From Sarocladium kiliense (Eukaryota > Ascomycota > Sordariomycetes > Hypocreales > Sarocladiaceae), in assembly GCA_030734395.1 (NCBI GenBank), contig JAUZTG010000001.1, positions 1 to 64,000 of the forward strand: a stretch of DNA of 64,000 nt. The letters run 5' to 3'. The translations under genes and the position numbers were made by a program. The notes below the pieces were generated by a model that made no database searches, was not told the origin of the DNA, and saw nothing but the letters and a program-made list of their open reading frames with translations. Shown piece by piece: positions 31,544 to 42,734 of this stretch. Position 1 is the first letter of the stretch. Each line of letters starts with the position of its first letter.

Positions 31544-34500
31544 ATGGGGCTGCCAGAGCCTTTCAGCTACAATGAGAGGCACAAGGTCATCGTATGCCGA
31601 GAGTGTGCGACCTGCCTCAGGCCCGACGTCAAAGCATGGAGACGGCACCTTCGAGGGAAGCCCCACGGACTGATAGGAGTCGTGCTGTATTCCACGATCG
31701 ACAAGCTCCAAGAATCTGGAGGGTGCACGGCAGACGAACCAGGGGCTGTCATGCCGGCGAACACGGGCACTGACGTTATATGGGAGCCTATCAATGGCCT
31801 CGCCACGTATTACCGGCTTCAGATGCACGCATCAAGGCTGCACGTTCCTGACGCGGCGGGAGGAGACGATGAAGTACGAGCATCAGCCAAAGCAGCATTA
31901 TAAAAAGGCCAGGGCGCACCATGATTCTTCACCCCTGTGGGCAGAGTGCAAGCTCAAGACGTACTTCACCGCAAAGGGCCTCATCAAGTACTTCCTAGTG
32001 TCGGATGAACAGCCTGCTAAAGCAGCCGTAGCCGGGCTATCCGTACCCGAGATAGAGCTGTTCCGGAAGCTCGACGAGGACATCGCCAAGGCTGAAGACG
32101 ACGCCGAAAGGAAAGGCGGTGTCGTGCAGGACTTCACAGAATCGAAATCATCTCGGGTTCCTTGGCTCGTCACCCTTGGGTTCCCAGCACACCTCAGGGG
32201 ACTTAAGGATGACGAGATCAGGTCTTCTTATATGCTCCCTCCCAAGCGTGTCCTCGACAACTGCGATGAGCACACAGTGCCGAGCGTCGACCCCATTCTT
32301 GACCGGATCCTCGCGGCCGCCGAGGAGATGGTGAGCGATGCGTATGAGCTGTGCAGTGATACTTCACCAGGCCGGCGAATGACCCAGCAGAGGGCGAACA
32401 TCCTGAACGAGTTTTATTGCGGGGCGTCTGATAGATCGGCTGGCTTATGCTACTTTAAGAACGCTTCTACGCTACGCTCATACTTCGCCAAGACTAAGCA
32501 GCTGCTTGTCTGCTTCTACAGAGTCGTCTATCAGGAAGATGGTTATTTCACTAGAGAGCAGGACGATCAAGTGCTGCCTCATGATACTATTATAGTCACG
32601 GAGCCTCAGACGCAGGCAATGGACGCCGTCATGGACTCTGCACGCCAGGAGCCGTGCGCGGAGACAGACTTGGCTCTCAAACACTCCATCGGCCGGCTGT
32701 ATATGGTGCTAATATGCCACAACGTAGGGAGTGAACCTTTCAGGTCCCCTGTCCTGAGCTTCTGTGCAATGCTGAGCCGCCGGATCTTTAACAGAAGAGA
32801 CAGACCCGGTAGAGTGAGATGCAAGACGACAGCGCCGGGCGTATGGGAGGAGGCCGGCAACTATAACAGCAATCTGTCCGTACTAACTTGGACAGCACAG
32901 CTGATACTATTCGACTATGCATGCTTCCAAATGCCGGACGATGACGACGACGGTGTTCCTGACCTTCTGCGCAAGATCTGCCGGAAGTTCTTCCAGCAAC
33001 TGGCCGAGGCTCCGTTCGGCTACATCCTACAGTAGAGGCTATACCTTTTCGCCGCTAGCAAGGATGCTATCACAAAACGCTAAGCACGATAGTCACTGGA
33101 CGGAGAGACTATTAAGTTCCAGGGCATCGAGTTGCGCATAGCTCAGCTATCACAACTCATAGCGTCGGAGCATCGCCGGGCACACCAGATACTACACTAA
33201 AAGCTCCTCCTAGGAAGCGTGGACCTAGTGGCCATCGAGTCGTGGAAGCTCCACGATGACCTCGATAAGGATGAGTACAGCGGCTTATAGGTCAATGATG
33301 CCAGGAATGCGGAGCTTCTTCACGGGACGGACCGTGCCTTGCTGGAGCGAATACAGGGTAGCCCTGAGCTTCGCCGGACGTTTATTCGCAATGGGCCCGA
33401 TGGTAGTATAATGATCTGTCCGAAGGCGATTGACATATACGAAGCCCACGTGCAGGACTTCCTCAGTTTAATAGTGCTCCCCTGTCAGGTTGCGGCAGGA
33501 CCACCAGTGCGGGCCCCTGAGCTGCTCTCCTTGACGATCCGGAACACCGCGAGACCGCGGCACATCTTCATCTGGGAGAAGCTTGTCATGCTGTACATAC
33601 AATACAACAAGGGCCAGGAACAATCAGCCATCTACAAAGACAATATACGGTTCTTGCGCAAGGCAGATGGAGACTTGCTTCTAATATTCTAAGCCTACGT
33701 GCAGCCACTACGCCAGGTCTTTCTACGATAGTCAAGGCTAGACGGGCTCCTATCGCCGTACCTCTGGTCGAAGCTTGATGGGCGTATATGGAAGGATGAG
33801 GCCGTATCAGCATGCATTCGCAAGGCCTGCCTGCGCGCTCAGGTTCCGCAGTTCCAGACCTCGTGGTGGAGGCAAGTGGCGGCATCGATCACCAAGCAGA
33901 AGTTCGCGCCGCGGGAAAGGGCCAACTTTGATGTTGAAGGCACAGCGGCGGCGGCGGACGACGTTGAGGACGAAGTTGACCTTGTCCATTTGGCCAAGAT
34001 GAGCAACCACAGCTTCCACACGTTCAACCACGCTATGCCGGCGCCACGACTCTAACCCTCAGCACGCTGCTTCACCGCAGCTACCGAGCGTCCGAAAGCT
34101 GGCGGAATCTCTTTCATTTCGACCGCGCCCTACACGGGAAGCGGACACGTGACGTCGTCGAGCCGCAGGTGCTGGTGGACTGCAAGAGGTCGCGCTACCG
34201 CAGGCACGAGGGCCACACAGAGGCTGAGCTGATCACAGCTGCGCGCAGACTATATCGTGATTCTAAGCTGCGGTTCAGGGTGCCGGGTCAACGGAGGGCC
34301 ATGCTCGCGACACTGGGTCCACGATGGTCAGGGCAGGTTGTCGTTGTGCTTGCCACTGGATCGGGCAGACCATGGTAGCAATGGTCGCGGCCGCGCTGAA
34401 CGGGACAGACCAGACCACAATCCTAATCCTGCCAACGGTCGCTCTGCGCGGGGATATGATCGTGCGCCTAGCCAGGGTCGGCATTCGGCCTCACATTTGG

Positions 34501-34794
34501 GTGCCAGGCTCAGCGAAGTTGGGGCCCCTCATCATCGTGTCGGCCGAGGCAGCCTGCACAGAGGGCTTCATGACGTATGCCCTGAGACTTGGTGACGGCC
34601 AAAAGCTGGCTCAGATCATTATTGATGAGTGCCAATTAACAGTAACAGCTAGCAGCTACCGGCAATCCATGTCAAACCTGGCCTGGTATGTGCGGCAGGT
34701 TAGAACCCAGACCATATGGCTGACGGCCACGCTACCGCCAGTCATGCAAGAACACTTTATTGAACATAACAAGCTCGTACGGCCACATGTGGTA

Positions 34795-34832
34795 CTGTTA
34801 TGTTCAAAAGTCTCTTCCTCTTGTCAAACAAT
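34795..34832 (+). repeat. Left terminal inverted repeat of the DD35E element
   Basis: 38 bp beginning CTGTTATGTTCAAAAGTCTC, paired with 37965-38002 on the other strand. Confidence 0.88.
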
Positions 34833-35396
34833 TCATCTCTGTTAAGCCAGGACTGCGACTTATGGTTACTTTTCTATACCCAGGATCCACAATATTTAGC
34901 ATGCTAACCACTATTCCTTCGTCTAAAACTGGCCTTTGTCAAAGTCCATATGTGTACCTCCAGGTACCTGCTGTATACAAAGGAACGCTTAGACCACTCC
35001 ACTGTGCGAATTGACGGAAAGTAACCTTTGAGGAGACTTTAAATACAAGGACCACCCGCCCGCTAATCCGAAGATGCCCATATCGTCCTTGAGCTTTGAG
35101 TCTATTATTACTCAACTTCCGACGCAACTAATTGAAGTCTAAAATCACCTTAGAAACGCATTTGTAAATGCGTGCTAAGCCTTCCGTGAGAGCGAAAGGA
35201 CTGGCATCTCAGTACCGCCGTCCAAATCACGTGATCCGATTCAAAGCAAGGCGTGGAAGGTTGCGGGAATCAAGGGATGACCCAAAATGGGGCTCCTTCG
35301 TTACGTTTGTCCCCTTTGTGCGTAAGTCCCACCACATGACATGGCTCTCGTTGCAGGAGGGAGGCTGAGAGCCGATCTCGACGCGTCATCTCCGTC

Positions 35397-36698
35397 ATGC
35401 ACCTCATCAACGACCTGACCATGGATCATGAAGAGGGCATCTGCGACTGGCCAAGCTACGATGGTAGCCAGCCTCAAACCCCTGATTTATCGAGCTCTGA
35501 AGATGAAGAGTCCCAGGTCACTAATTTTGAGACGAGGAGCCATTTGAGGCCGGCTGGAAGTGCCCTAGCGTTTGTTCCATATGCTAACTGGGAACCAGAG
35601 CGGTCCTACGATAGCCAGCTGGTGATACACTGGAACATGGAGTGGAAAATATCCGTAAAGAACCGAGAACGGGCCGGTGAATCCGAGCTTAATATCGTCA
35701 TCTCGCCTCGCAAATTCTGGAAACATGTTCTGCAGTCGAAGGTGACTGCAGCAAGCACGGACAAGCCCTGGAAAAAGAGAGACACGAAGCTCGTCTTGTC
35801 TGTGACCGACCGAAAGACAGGCAAGATCCAAAAGCGGTATCCAGACAACATAGACTGGCTATTCATCGCGACGCAGATCCGCGAATGGAGCACGTTTGTG
35901 AAAGGCGGCAAGAAGATAACCGTTGCCTTGACGTTCTACTACGATGTTGCGGACACAGACACTACCAGGTCCGGGAGAGGTGGCGCAACAGCCAACCAGC
36001 TCGCAGATCTAGACGCCAGAACTATAGGTCGTGGTCGTGTTGCGTGTGCCAAAGAGGCATACAGCTTCGCAGAGTGCCGTAAACGCTCGTCGTGCACAAA
36101 CGGCTCCGACCACTGCGTGGATCTCGACGGGAAACACTTGCGTGTTCTGCCTCACCATGTAGGAATTCTCGTCAACCATTTACAGGACGGGAAATCTCTA
36201 AAAGGGTATGATGATCTGCCTCTTGAGTTTCGTCGCCTTGTCCTTGACGACGCCAGACAGAGGGAAGAGAGGGAACGAAAGGAGCAGATACGTTCTCGTA
36301 AGAGGAGGCGGGGCTCCGAGTGCTCGATTCAGAGCTTGAGGCTTATCCAGTGCCCTTGTGCACCGACACATGGTTCAGCCTCCAACGCGCCTTCAACTCC
36401 GAGGATGGTATTTCCGACATCTCCCGTTATTGAGCTGGATCTACGTAGAGATGAGGCAGTCAGGGAGTATAAAATTTGGCAGAAGTCTCAAGTGAGCTCT
36501 GACGACCAGAAACAACAGTATGATAAGGCAGAGGATCTAACGCTGGCGCACGGCTACGACCTAAGCGTGATTGTCGTCAATCAAGAAAGGATGCACCGGT
36601 TCTACACTGAACATGGGGTGCTGGATGGAGTCGCATGGCATTGGGTCTGTGACGTTAAGGCGTTTGTAAAGCATCTCACTATGGATGATGGCATTTGA
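35397..36698 (+). CDS. Passenger protein of the DD35E element (433 aa, function unknown)
   Basis: Uninterrupted frame, start MHLINDLTMDHEEG. Residues 75-190 hold a conserved-looking block (WNMEWKISVKNRE, LVLSVTDRKTGKI, DNIDWLFIATQIREW, GGKKITVALTFYYDV). A basic stretch RSRKRRR near residue 300 is a possible nuclear signal. The C-terminal 90 residues (DEAVREYKIWQKSQV.. HGVLDGVAWHWVCDVKAFV) look like a small helical, SAM-like module. From memory, this architecture matches a widespread unnamed fungal family; no catalytic motif is seen. It lies inside the inverted repeats, so it moves with the transposase. It could be an accessory DNA-binding or targeting protein, or captured host cargo. Confidence 0.8.
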   Translation: MHLINDLTMDHEEGICDWPSYDGSQPQTPDLSSSEDEESQVTNFETRSHLRPAGSALAFVPYANWEPERSYDSQLVIHWNMEWKISVKNRERAGESELNIVISPRKFWKHVLQSKVTAASTDKPWKKRDTKLVLSVTDRKTGKIQKRYPDNIDWLFIATQIREWSTFVKGGKKITVALTFYYDVADTDTTRSGRGGATANQLADLDARTIGRGRVACAKEAYSFAECRKRSSCTNGSDHCVDLDGKHLRVLPHHVGILVNHLQDGKSLKGYDDLPLEFRRLVLDDARQREERERKEQIRSRKRRRGSECSIQSLRLIQCPCAPTHGSASNAPSTPRMVFPTSPVIELDLRRDEAVREYKIWQKSQVSSDDQKQQYDKAEDLTLAHGYDLSVIVVNQERMHRFYTEHGVLDGVAWHWVCDVKAFVKHLTMDDGI

Positions 36699-36735
36699 TA
36701 CATAGGCGCTATGGAGTTTATTGAGTCTCTTTCCT

Positions 36736-37716
36736 CTAACCCTCAATATGAATCTGTGCCTTCTTGAAGTGCCCTCTAGCTACCCGCTTATTACCAACGA
36801 GGCGAACCTGCATTCGTAGATACGATTTGAAGTCGCCCTGTATCAGGCAAGCGTCCTCTCGAGACCGCTTTCTGATTACATTTTTAACCGACCCGAACAG
36901 ATATTCAATCGGACTCAGGTCCGGTGAGTACGGCACGGTGTATTGAACTAATACACCCGCCTCCGCGAACAAGTCCTTGATCCGAGGTCTTATGTTGTGG
37001 AACGAAGCGTTGTCCATGAATACAACAGACTTCGGGGCAGGATATCTGCCGCAGAACGGCAGTAGCCTTTCAAGGAAGCCCTCAAACACCTGTAGATCGG
37101 TATTTTCTTCATACACCTCACAGTAAATCACTCCGTCCAAAGTATATGCAGGTAGCATTTGTACTCTCCTGCCATGGTGGAATCGCTTGAATTGCACCGG
37201 TGTTATGCCCTTTGGAGCATAACCGCGGCCTTTCATTACCTGACGAGGATGCCACCCACTTTCATCAACGAAAACCATTTGCTCAGGATCAAAATAAGAT
37301 CGCCGTTCTATGTGATCATTTCGAAGGGTCTGGTTACGTTCCTTTGCGACAGTCTGGGTGGTTTTCCTAGTCCAGCCGCGTCGCTTGAGCTCTCGGCCAA
37401 CTGTGAGCCGTGACAAGGTGACTTCAAACTGTTCATTGAGTAGATCAGCCAATTCTTGCTGAGTCCGGCAAGGGTCCGTCAGTTCATTCTTCAAGGCTAG
37501 CCACATATTCTCCGTCACCTCCCTGGGTCGACCCATAAGTTCTCGAGGAGGTTCGTTCGAGCCATGTTGCACAATGGCCTGTCGGGCAGTACGGACGGTT
37601 CGCGTGGAGCAGGGAATAGTGTTCGCGATTTGCTCATCAGTCATGGTCGTGACACCCTGCAACTTACTGATGATGACATCTTTGAGCCTGGTTCGCTGGT
37701 CTTGGGATAAAGTCAT
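36736..37716 (-). CDS. DD35E transposase (326 aa)
   Basis: Cut-and-paste transposase of the IS630/Tc1/mariner group. Residues 1-125 form helix-turn-helix DNA-binding modules (EQIANTIPCSTRTVRTARQA and a second HTH ending ELKRRGWTRKT). The catalytic triad is complete: Asp151 in MVFVDESGW, Asp235 in VVFMDNASFH and Glu271 in DLSPIEYLFGSVK, giving 35 residues between the second Asp and the Glu. The length is normal and no stop interrupts it, so it may be functional. It is convergent with the passenger gene. TA target duplication and flanking inverted repeats agree with the family. Confidence 0.92.
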   Translation of the reverse strand: MTLSQDQRTRLKDVIISKLQGVTTMTDEQIANTIPCSTRTVRTARQAIVQHGSNEPPRELMGRPREVTENMWLALKNELTDPCRTQQELADLLNEQFEVTLSRLTVGRELKRRGWTRKTTQTVAKERNQTLRNDHIERRSYFDPEQMVFVDESGWHPRQVMKGRGYAPKGITPVQFKRFHHGRRVQMLPAYTLDGVIYCEVYEENTDLQVFEGFLERLLPFCGRYPAPKSVVFMDNASFHNIRPRIKDLFAEAGVLVQYTVPYSPDLSPIEYLFGSVKNVIRKRSREDACLIQGDFKSYLRMQVRLVGNKRVARGHFKKAQIHIEG

Positions 37717-37964
37717 TAGTGAATATGGAATGCGAAATGAGGATTACGAATCTACGAGCAGGATCGATGACTCCTGCCTTACTGAGTTTTAACACAGGGA
37801 GGGAGGATAATAGTCCGAAAGTGGCCATTATCGTTAGTCTATAAGTGGCCTTTGTCGCTTTGTCGCTTTGTCGCTTTGTCGCTTTGTCGCTTTATCAAGC
37901 AGCTAGGTACACTGTGTGTTACCATGGAATTGCTACTGTGTGGACACAAGTTACAAAGAGCTTT

Positions 37965-38002
37965 ATTGTTCGGAAAGAGGAAGGGACATTTGAACATAAC
38001 TG
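37965..38002 (-). repeat. Right terminal inverted repeat of the DD35E element
   Basis: On the minus strand it begins CAGTTATGTTCAAATGTCCC; 32 of 38 positions match the left end. Confidence 0.88.
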
Positions 38003-39200
38003 TACGCGAGTCAACGAATCGACCGAATATCCGCTACGTGGTCCGGCGGGAGTACGGTCCAAACAGTCTCGTGGAGAGCGCGGCTGCTTTTGTTCGTTCG
38101 TACAGGAACGAACATCCATCTCTCTTCAGCCACAGCCGTGTGAAGATGATCGTTTACTGCCGGACAAAAAACATGGTAGCCGAACTGGCCGAAATACTTG
38201 GTTGCGCGTCGTTTACAGCCGATTCCGGCTCGGATCAGGGATAAGGACGCTATAATCCAGAAGTGGCTCGAGCCCGGCAATGCGCAGGCCACCGTGGCAA
38301 CAGCCGCACTAGGTCCGGGTTTTGAGTACGCACATGTTCGCTTGGTCATCCACGTGGGTGCGCCAGGGAGACTAACAGACTTCTCTCAAGAGTCTGGGCG
38401 AGCAGGTCGGGATGGAAGGAAGGCCGAGTCCATCATTCTCCTCAGTGCGGAGTGGGAACCAAGCCTTAGCGGAGCGTTGAACCCCGACGAGGAGGCGATG
38501 GAGCTCTTCCTGAGCCAGAAGCATTGTTCGCGTGGCGTTCTGTGTCAATTCCTCGACATAAAAACAGATTGGAGGTGGTGCATGGAAGGAGAGGACGAGC
38601 CGTGTAGTGTATGCCGCGAGCCGCAGACCAGCCCGAGGCCAGCGGGGCTGGAATTCCAGCACGCACGACTAGATGCAGTGGAGACGATGTTCACGGGGCC
38701 AGCAGAGGCCCTTCGACAGGACAACGTGAAGGACGAGATCCTCTGGCGGTACGAGAAGGACCTGGAAATCATGCGTGGGTGTTGCCTATACTGTCGGGTT
38801 CAAGGCAGAGCCTTTGACCATGCGGCCACAGCTTGCTCGAGACGGATGCAGTGGATCAGGGCCAAGCAACAGGTGCTCTCCACGCGAAAAAAAGACGGGG
38901 GTGAATGGATCGAGCGGTACGTAGTCTGCTGGAAGTGCTACCAGCCGCAAGAGATATGCCGAGTTGCAGACCCGGAGGTTGAAGAAGAAACGGAGTGTCG
39001 ATTTCCTGATATGATCATACCTCTCTGCTACGGGGCCTTTTTGAGGCCAGGGCGAACAACGTGGTCAAAGAAGCATTTTCAGATACAGTTCAGGGATGCA
39101 CAAGAATATATAGTTTAGCTAGGGAAGACAGCATCCCTAGCGGGTAGTAAATGTATACAGGCGAACCGGGAAGCAGCTCTCATACTCAATAAACTAGGAT

Positions 39201-40684
39201 AGGGTAGGTAGGCAGGCACAAGGCGAAATGGCAATACGGTTATAATACTAGAATTATACTGCATTCGCCAGGTTACTAAATAAGGCAAGCCGTTGTCAAT
39301 AGTACTTTTTTAAAACTTATTTTATGATAAGAATCTTCTGAATCTTAATATAAAAGATAAAGCCTTAAATTAATTTAATAAATTTTATTATAAAAAGATT
39401 TATCTTCTTTTTTAAATTTTATAATATAAATTATTTACTTATTAATTATTAAAATAGTCAGCTGCGCGGCTGCAACAGGTCGCATTAGCGACTCATCAGC
39501 AGACTGCTAACGGCTGCATAGCCGCTACGGGTCGCGCGATTAAATCAGAGAGATGACGAGATATATTATCTAGGCCGCTAGCAGTTGTATAGTTATAGCA
39601 GGTTATATAAGTAACTTAACAGGAGCTATTAAATAAGCTACTAGTAGTAATGCGGTTATTATAGATTATATAAGTAAATTAAAGGTTATATAAGAGGTGC
39701 TAGAATAGCTTTATAGTTATAAGAAAGCTATGAGAGAGTATTATAAGGCTAGTTATATGTTATGGTCTGGGCTTGAGCCCAGCCTGGCATCAAAGAGATA
39801 GGAAGACGGGCATGTGACGAGACCTAGCCATACTGTGGCTGGGGAGATATGGCATAACCCCTTTCCCTCACGCCTGTCTCTCTATGAATAGCTTCCTACT
39901 CCTTAAGAATATACATAACTCTTATCGGCACCTAATTGTCCGTGACACTAGGAATAGCCCATTACATTATAACTAGATAAGCGCGGGCTTATTATTTAAA
40001 TACCCTAGGTACTTATAGAATAAATTATAATAATAGTATAGCCCTAGAGTAATAGTAGAGGTGTTATAGCTGTAATTATATTATATTAAAATAGATACTT
40101 CGCGGTTATTATAATATTAGAGTGAAGATAGAGTATACATATTTTTTTATTTTCCTTATTTTTTTATTTTTACCTTTTCCCTTTATTTTATACATAAGAT
40201 AAATCTAGTTATTATACTAGTTTTTATAATATAAAATCCTTAAGGGATATAGCGATATTATAGCAGTTATACTATGCATAAGGTTTTTATTTTATTTTAT
40301 AAGGTTTTCCTCTGAGCTAGCTATAAATAGAGGCACCGCCCACCCTATAGAGGGTCAGCAGAGTATAATAAATAAATAAATAAATAAATAAGATAATTTA
40401 TTATATAAAGTCTTAATTGATTCTTAATAGTAACAAGTCTAGCATTACGGATAGCAACGAGTCTAGCATTACAAGTAGGCATTTAAGTCTGACCGGGCTC
40501 AAATTGCCTTGCTGATTAACCCTAACCCTTATCAACCTCCTGATTAAACATTTCGCGGGTCCCGACGTTCAACTAGGCCTGATCCGGTCTAGCCGACCTT
40601 GACTAGCGCCCGATCGGGTATAGGTCAACGTCGGGGCGGCAAGATAGCTTAGATAAAACCCAATCCCAATCCCAAACCCTAAGG
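39201..40684. other. AT-rich RIP-like tract ending in a fossil telomere-like junction
   Basis: There are no genes. The base composition is strongly AT with TA-rich words, typical of RIP-mutated repeats. A GC-richer island at about 39757-39948 starts TGTTATGGTCTGGG and ends GTCCGTGACA and may be a small solo LTR. A short TAAA microsatellite is at 40370-40390. At 40515 AACCCTAACCC appears. 40640-40684 (AGATAGCTTAG then AACCCAATCCCAAACCCTAA) matches the retroelement junction at 6226-6266 in the same orientation. Confidence 0.7.
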
Positions 40685-41503
40685 CGACTAATATCCCGGT
40701 TTTGCCCAAGCTATCGCCTCTTCTAACTCAGGAGCAACTTGCTAGAGCCTTTTTGATCTTCCTGACCAGAACTCATTACTCTGAATAACTATGAATAAAA
40801 ACTATTGATCGCGCAGAATCTCCACCGTTCTCGACCATTTGGTGTTGGTCAAAAGTGTCTGGATGGAGGTCTTCGTTCCTCATTCCAGTGGCGTGTCTTC
40901 GCGCTCGGCGTTCAACCTTATGAACTATGTGCGGACTCAAGTAACGGCGCGGTAGCAAACTGCGGCGAGCGCAACCGATCCGAATCACGGTGGATTGCTG
41001 GCCTTGCGAAACCTCGGTCTCGAGAGAGGGCTCATTCGCAGCTATGATCCTTGTGGATAATGTGCGTATTTTAGTTGCTGAGAAGTGAAGACCTTGCGGC
41101 TTGATGATGCATTGTTCTATCTGCGATCATGATAAAATAGTTGGGTATCCTCCAGAAAGAAGGGAGACGGGCCTGAACCGTGCAGTATACATCATGCATT
41201 TTGCATTTCAGCAGAACAGGTACTGATCCCCATCACTAATCCCGACAAAAGTCTGACCCAGGACTCCAGTTGTCCAACCAACGCCATTGCCCCGTCGTGT
41301 ACAGTTCCTCCGCTGTTCTCATGTCCTGCGTGAAACAGGGTAATAGTGATGTACTTGAATTATTGACGCATTGCCAAATTCGTTGTATTGATCCCCGTGG
41401 ACGTTAGGGATCGAATTTCGCATGTGGATAGATTACCCATGCCTCTGCGGCGTTCAGACTCATGCTTCTCGGGTGATGATAAAGATACGAGATTCTATAG
41501 ATC
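40685..41503. other. 3' flank of the Zn2Cys6 gene, no gene seen
   Basis: Only short frames on either strand with no domain or splice support. Confidence 0.5.
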
Positions 41504-42734
41504 TTAGGCTCTCTGGTCGTTGACGTCGAAGCCGTGACAGATCATGGGGTCACCCATTGAGATCATCGGATCGGAGTTGGGATGCGACAGCCCTTGGAGC
41601 TTCATGCCACCCATATTAGATCCCATGATCTGATTGCGCATGAACGCGATGTTTTGTTGTTGCATCTGTTCTTGCTGCCGTTGCAATTGCCGCACGCGAG
41701 CTGTTTGTCGCGGCGTCAGAGTCGGGGGTTCTGGGGATTGTCGTGGCATCACTTCCGGCCACATCGGTGGGCTGAAAGTGCCGGTCTGTGCTTGATTCGA
41801 GAACAGGTTGAAGCTGCTGATCTCGAAGCCAGAAGACGGGGTGTTCTCGAAGTCGAGACTATGTGTCAGGCTTGCTGGTGATGACATTCCTGTCGCTGGA
41901 TTGCCTCCAACAAACGCTAGCCTCCTGTAGTTCATGTCAAGCTCGCCATCATCCGAATGATCCAGCTCAGGAGAGTTCGTTGACGATGCTGTGGAATCGC
42001 TATCCTTGTGTAATAATGACATCGGGACTGTTTCTTGGTGTGGGAGCCGCTCCTCAAGTTGTCGAGCTAGCTCGGTCATGCCCGCCTCCTCGGGGAAGAC
42101 TGAGTGAGCGGGAAGATCGATGTCGCTGTTGGAACGAATCGCGCCAAGTTTTGACGCGATGTCGTGGATGATGGGGAGACCTCGATCGTTAAGCTCGGGC
42201 TCACCTAGATGCCATTGTTCGCCGCTGCGGACCATGTTGTAGAGCTTGTGGACGGTAGCGATGAGGGCGAATTGCGTGTTCTCAAGAACTTCAGCGTATC
42301 TGACGAGTTTGAGTGGAATGATCTCGATGGTAACCGTGAAATTGGACATACCCTCTCGGCAGTTGCTTGAACGCGATCTTCTTCCGCACGCCAGCAGTAC
42401 ATACAAGTCCGTCGTTCTTACACCTGTTACAGGGGAATTCACCGTCGCACTGATGAAGTGTTAGCCAATTGACGTGTCCCTCTCTGCAAGGTGCACCAAA
42501 ACGTACCTTAGTCTTCTTCATGCGACATCTCTCGCAAGCTTTCCAAACACGCTTGTGCCCCCGACCCACACCTGATCTATGGGTAAGGTGGTCGTGCTGG
42601 TGCACTGAGGCAGCAGATCCAGCCCGCTTTGGTGCACGATGTTGCGGCTTGACGGACTTAGTGTTGGATGTTGGGCTTTTCTTCGAAATAATGACCAGCT
42701 TCTGGTCTTCTGACGGTGGTGAGGACCCCATCAT
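41504..42734 (-). CDS. Zn2Cys6 transcription factor (3 exons, 373 aa)
   Basis: Exons are 42734-42507, 42449-42352 and 42299-41504; introns of 57 and 52 nt join in frame. The binuclear cluster is split by intron 1 and is perfect when joined: C-x2-C-x6-C-x5-C-x2-C-x6-C (KACERCRMKKTK then CDGEFPCNRCKNDGLVC). A basic N-terminal region precedes it and a Gln/Met-rich tail (QQEQMQQQNIAFM) follows. No large fungal-TF middle domain is obvious, so it resembles a short regulator. Motif-like sites lie about 500-560 bp upstream, and a copper-fist gene is the upstream neighbour on the same strand. It is plausibly part of the metal regulon; target unknown. Confidence 0.85.

Larger units (their letters stand above)
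34795..38002. mobile_element. DD35E IS630/Tc1/mariner-type transposon carrying a second gene, 3208 bp
   Basis: Imperfect terminal inverted repeats (32 of 38 positions match) start CWGTTATGTTCAAAWGTCYC at 34795 inward and at 38002 on the other strand. TA dinucleotides at 34793-34794 and 38003-38004 are the target duplication. Removing the element and one TA restores the helicase frame as VRPHVVRESTNRP. Inside are a plus-strand 433-aa gene and a minus-strand transposase whose stop codons face each other 37 bp apart. A TGTCGCTTTG tandem repeat lies at about 37855-37890. Confidence 0.92.
31544..39200 (+). pseudogene. Telomere-linked RecQ-type helicase relic, split by a transposon
   Basis: One long gene read in pieces on the plus strand. 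It starts MGLPEPFSYNERHKVIVC with an OrsD-like finger (CRECATC..HLRGKPH). Frames shift near 31800-31860. Frames 31794-33035 and 33339-33692 carry the conserved middle, with TAG/TAA stops that look like CAG/CAA decay. The helicase core begins near 34257: VVVVLATGSG, then a 1-nt loss in the P-loop Lys codon; motif II is IIDECQL, motif III WLTATLPP. A 3208-bp transposon (34795-38002) interrupts it. It resumes at RESTNRPNIRYV with motif V and VI (QESGRAGRDGR) and the Cys-rich C-terminal tail. The stop at 39118 looks like TGG-to-TAG because coding sense (LGKTASLAG) continues to about 39197. Telomere-linked helicase genes are typical of fungal subtelomeres. Confidence 0.85.

Noticed and set aside
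39757..39948. Small GC-richer island as a solo LTR
   Set aside because: TG..CA ends are plausible but no second copy or target duplication was seen, so it is not listed as an element.
41582..42171. Plus-strand frames over the Zn2Cys6 gene
   Set aside because: Antisense shadows of a gene whose cluster is restored by splicing.
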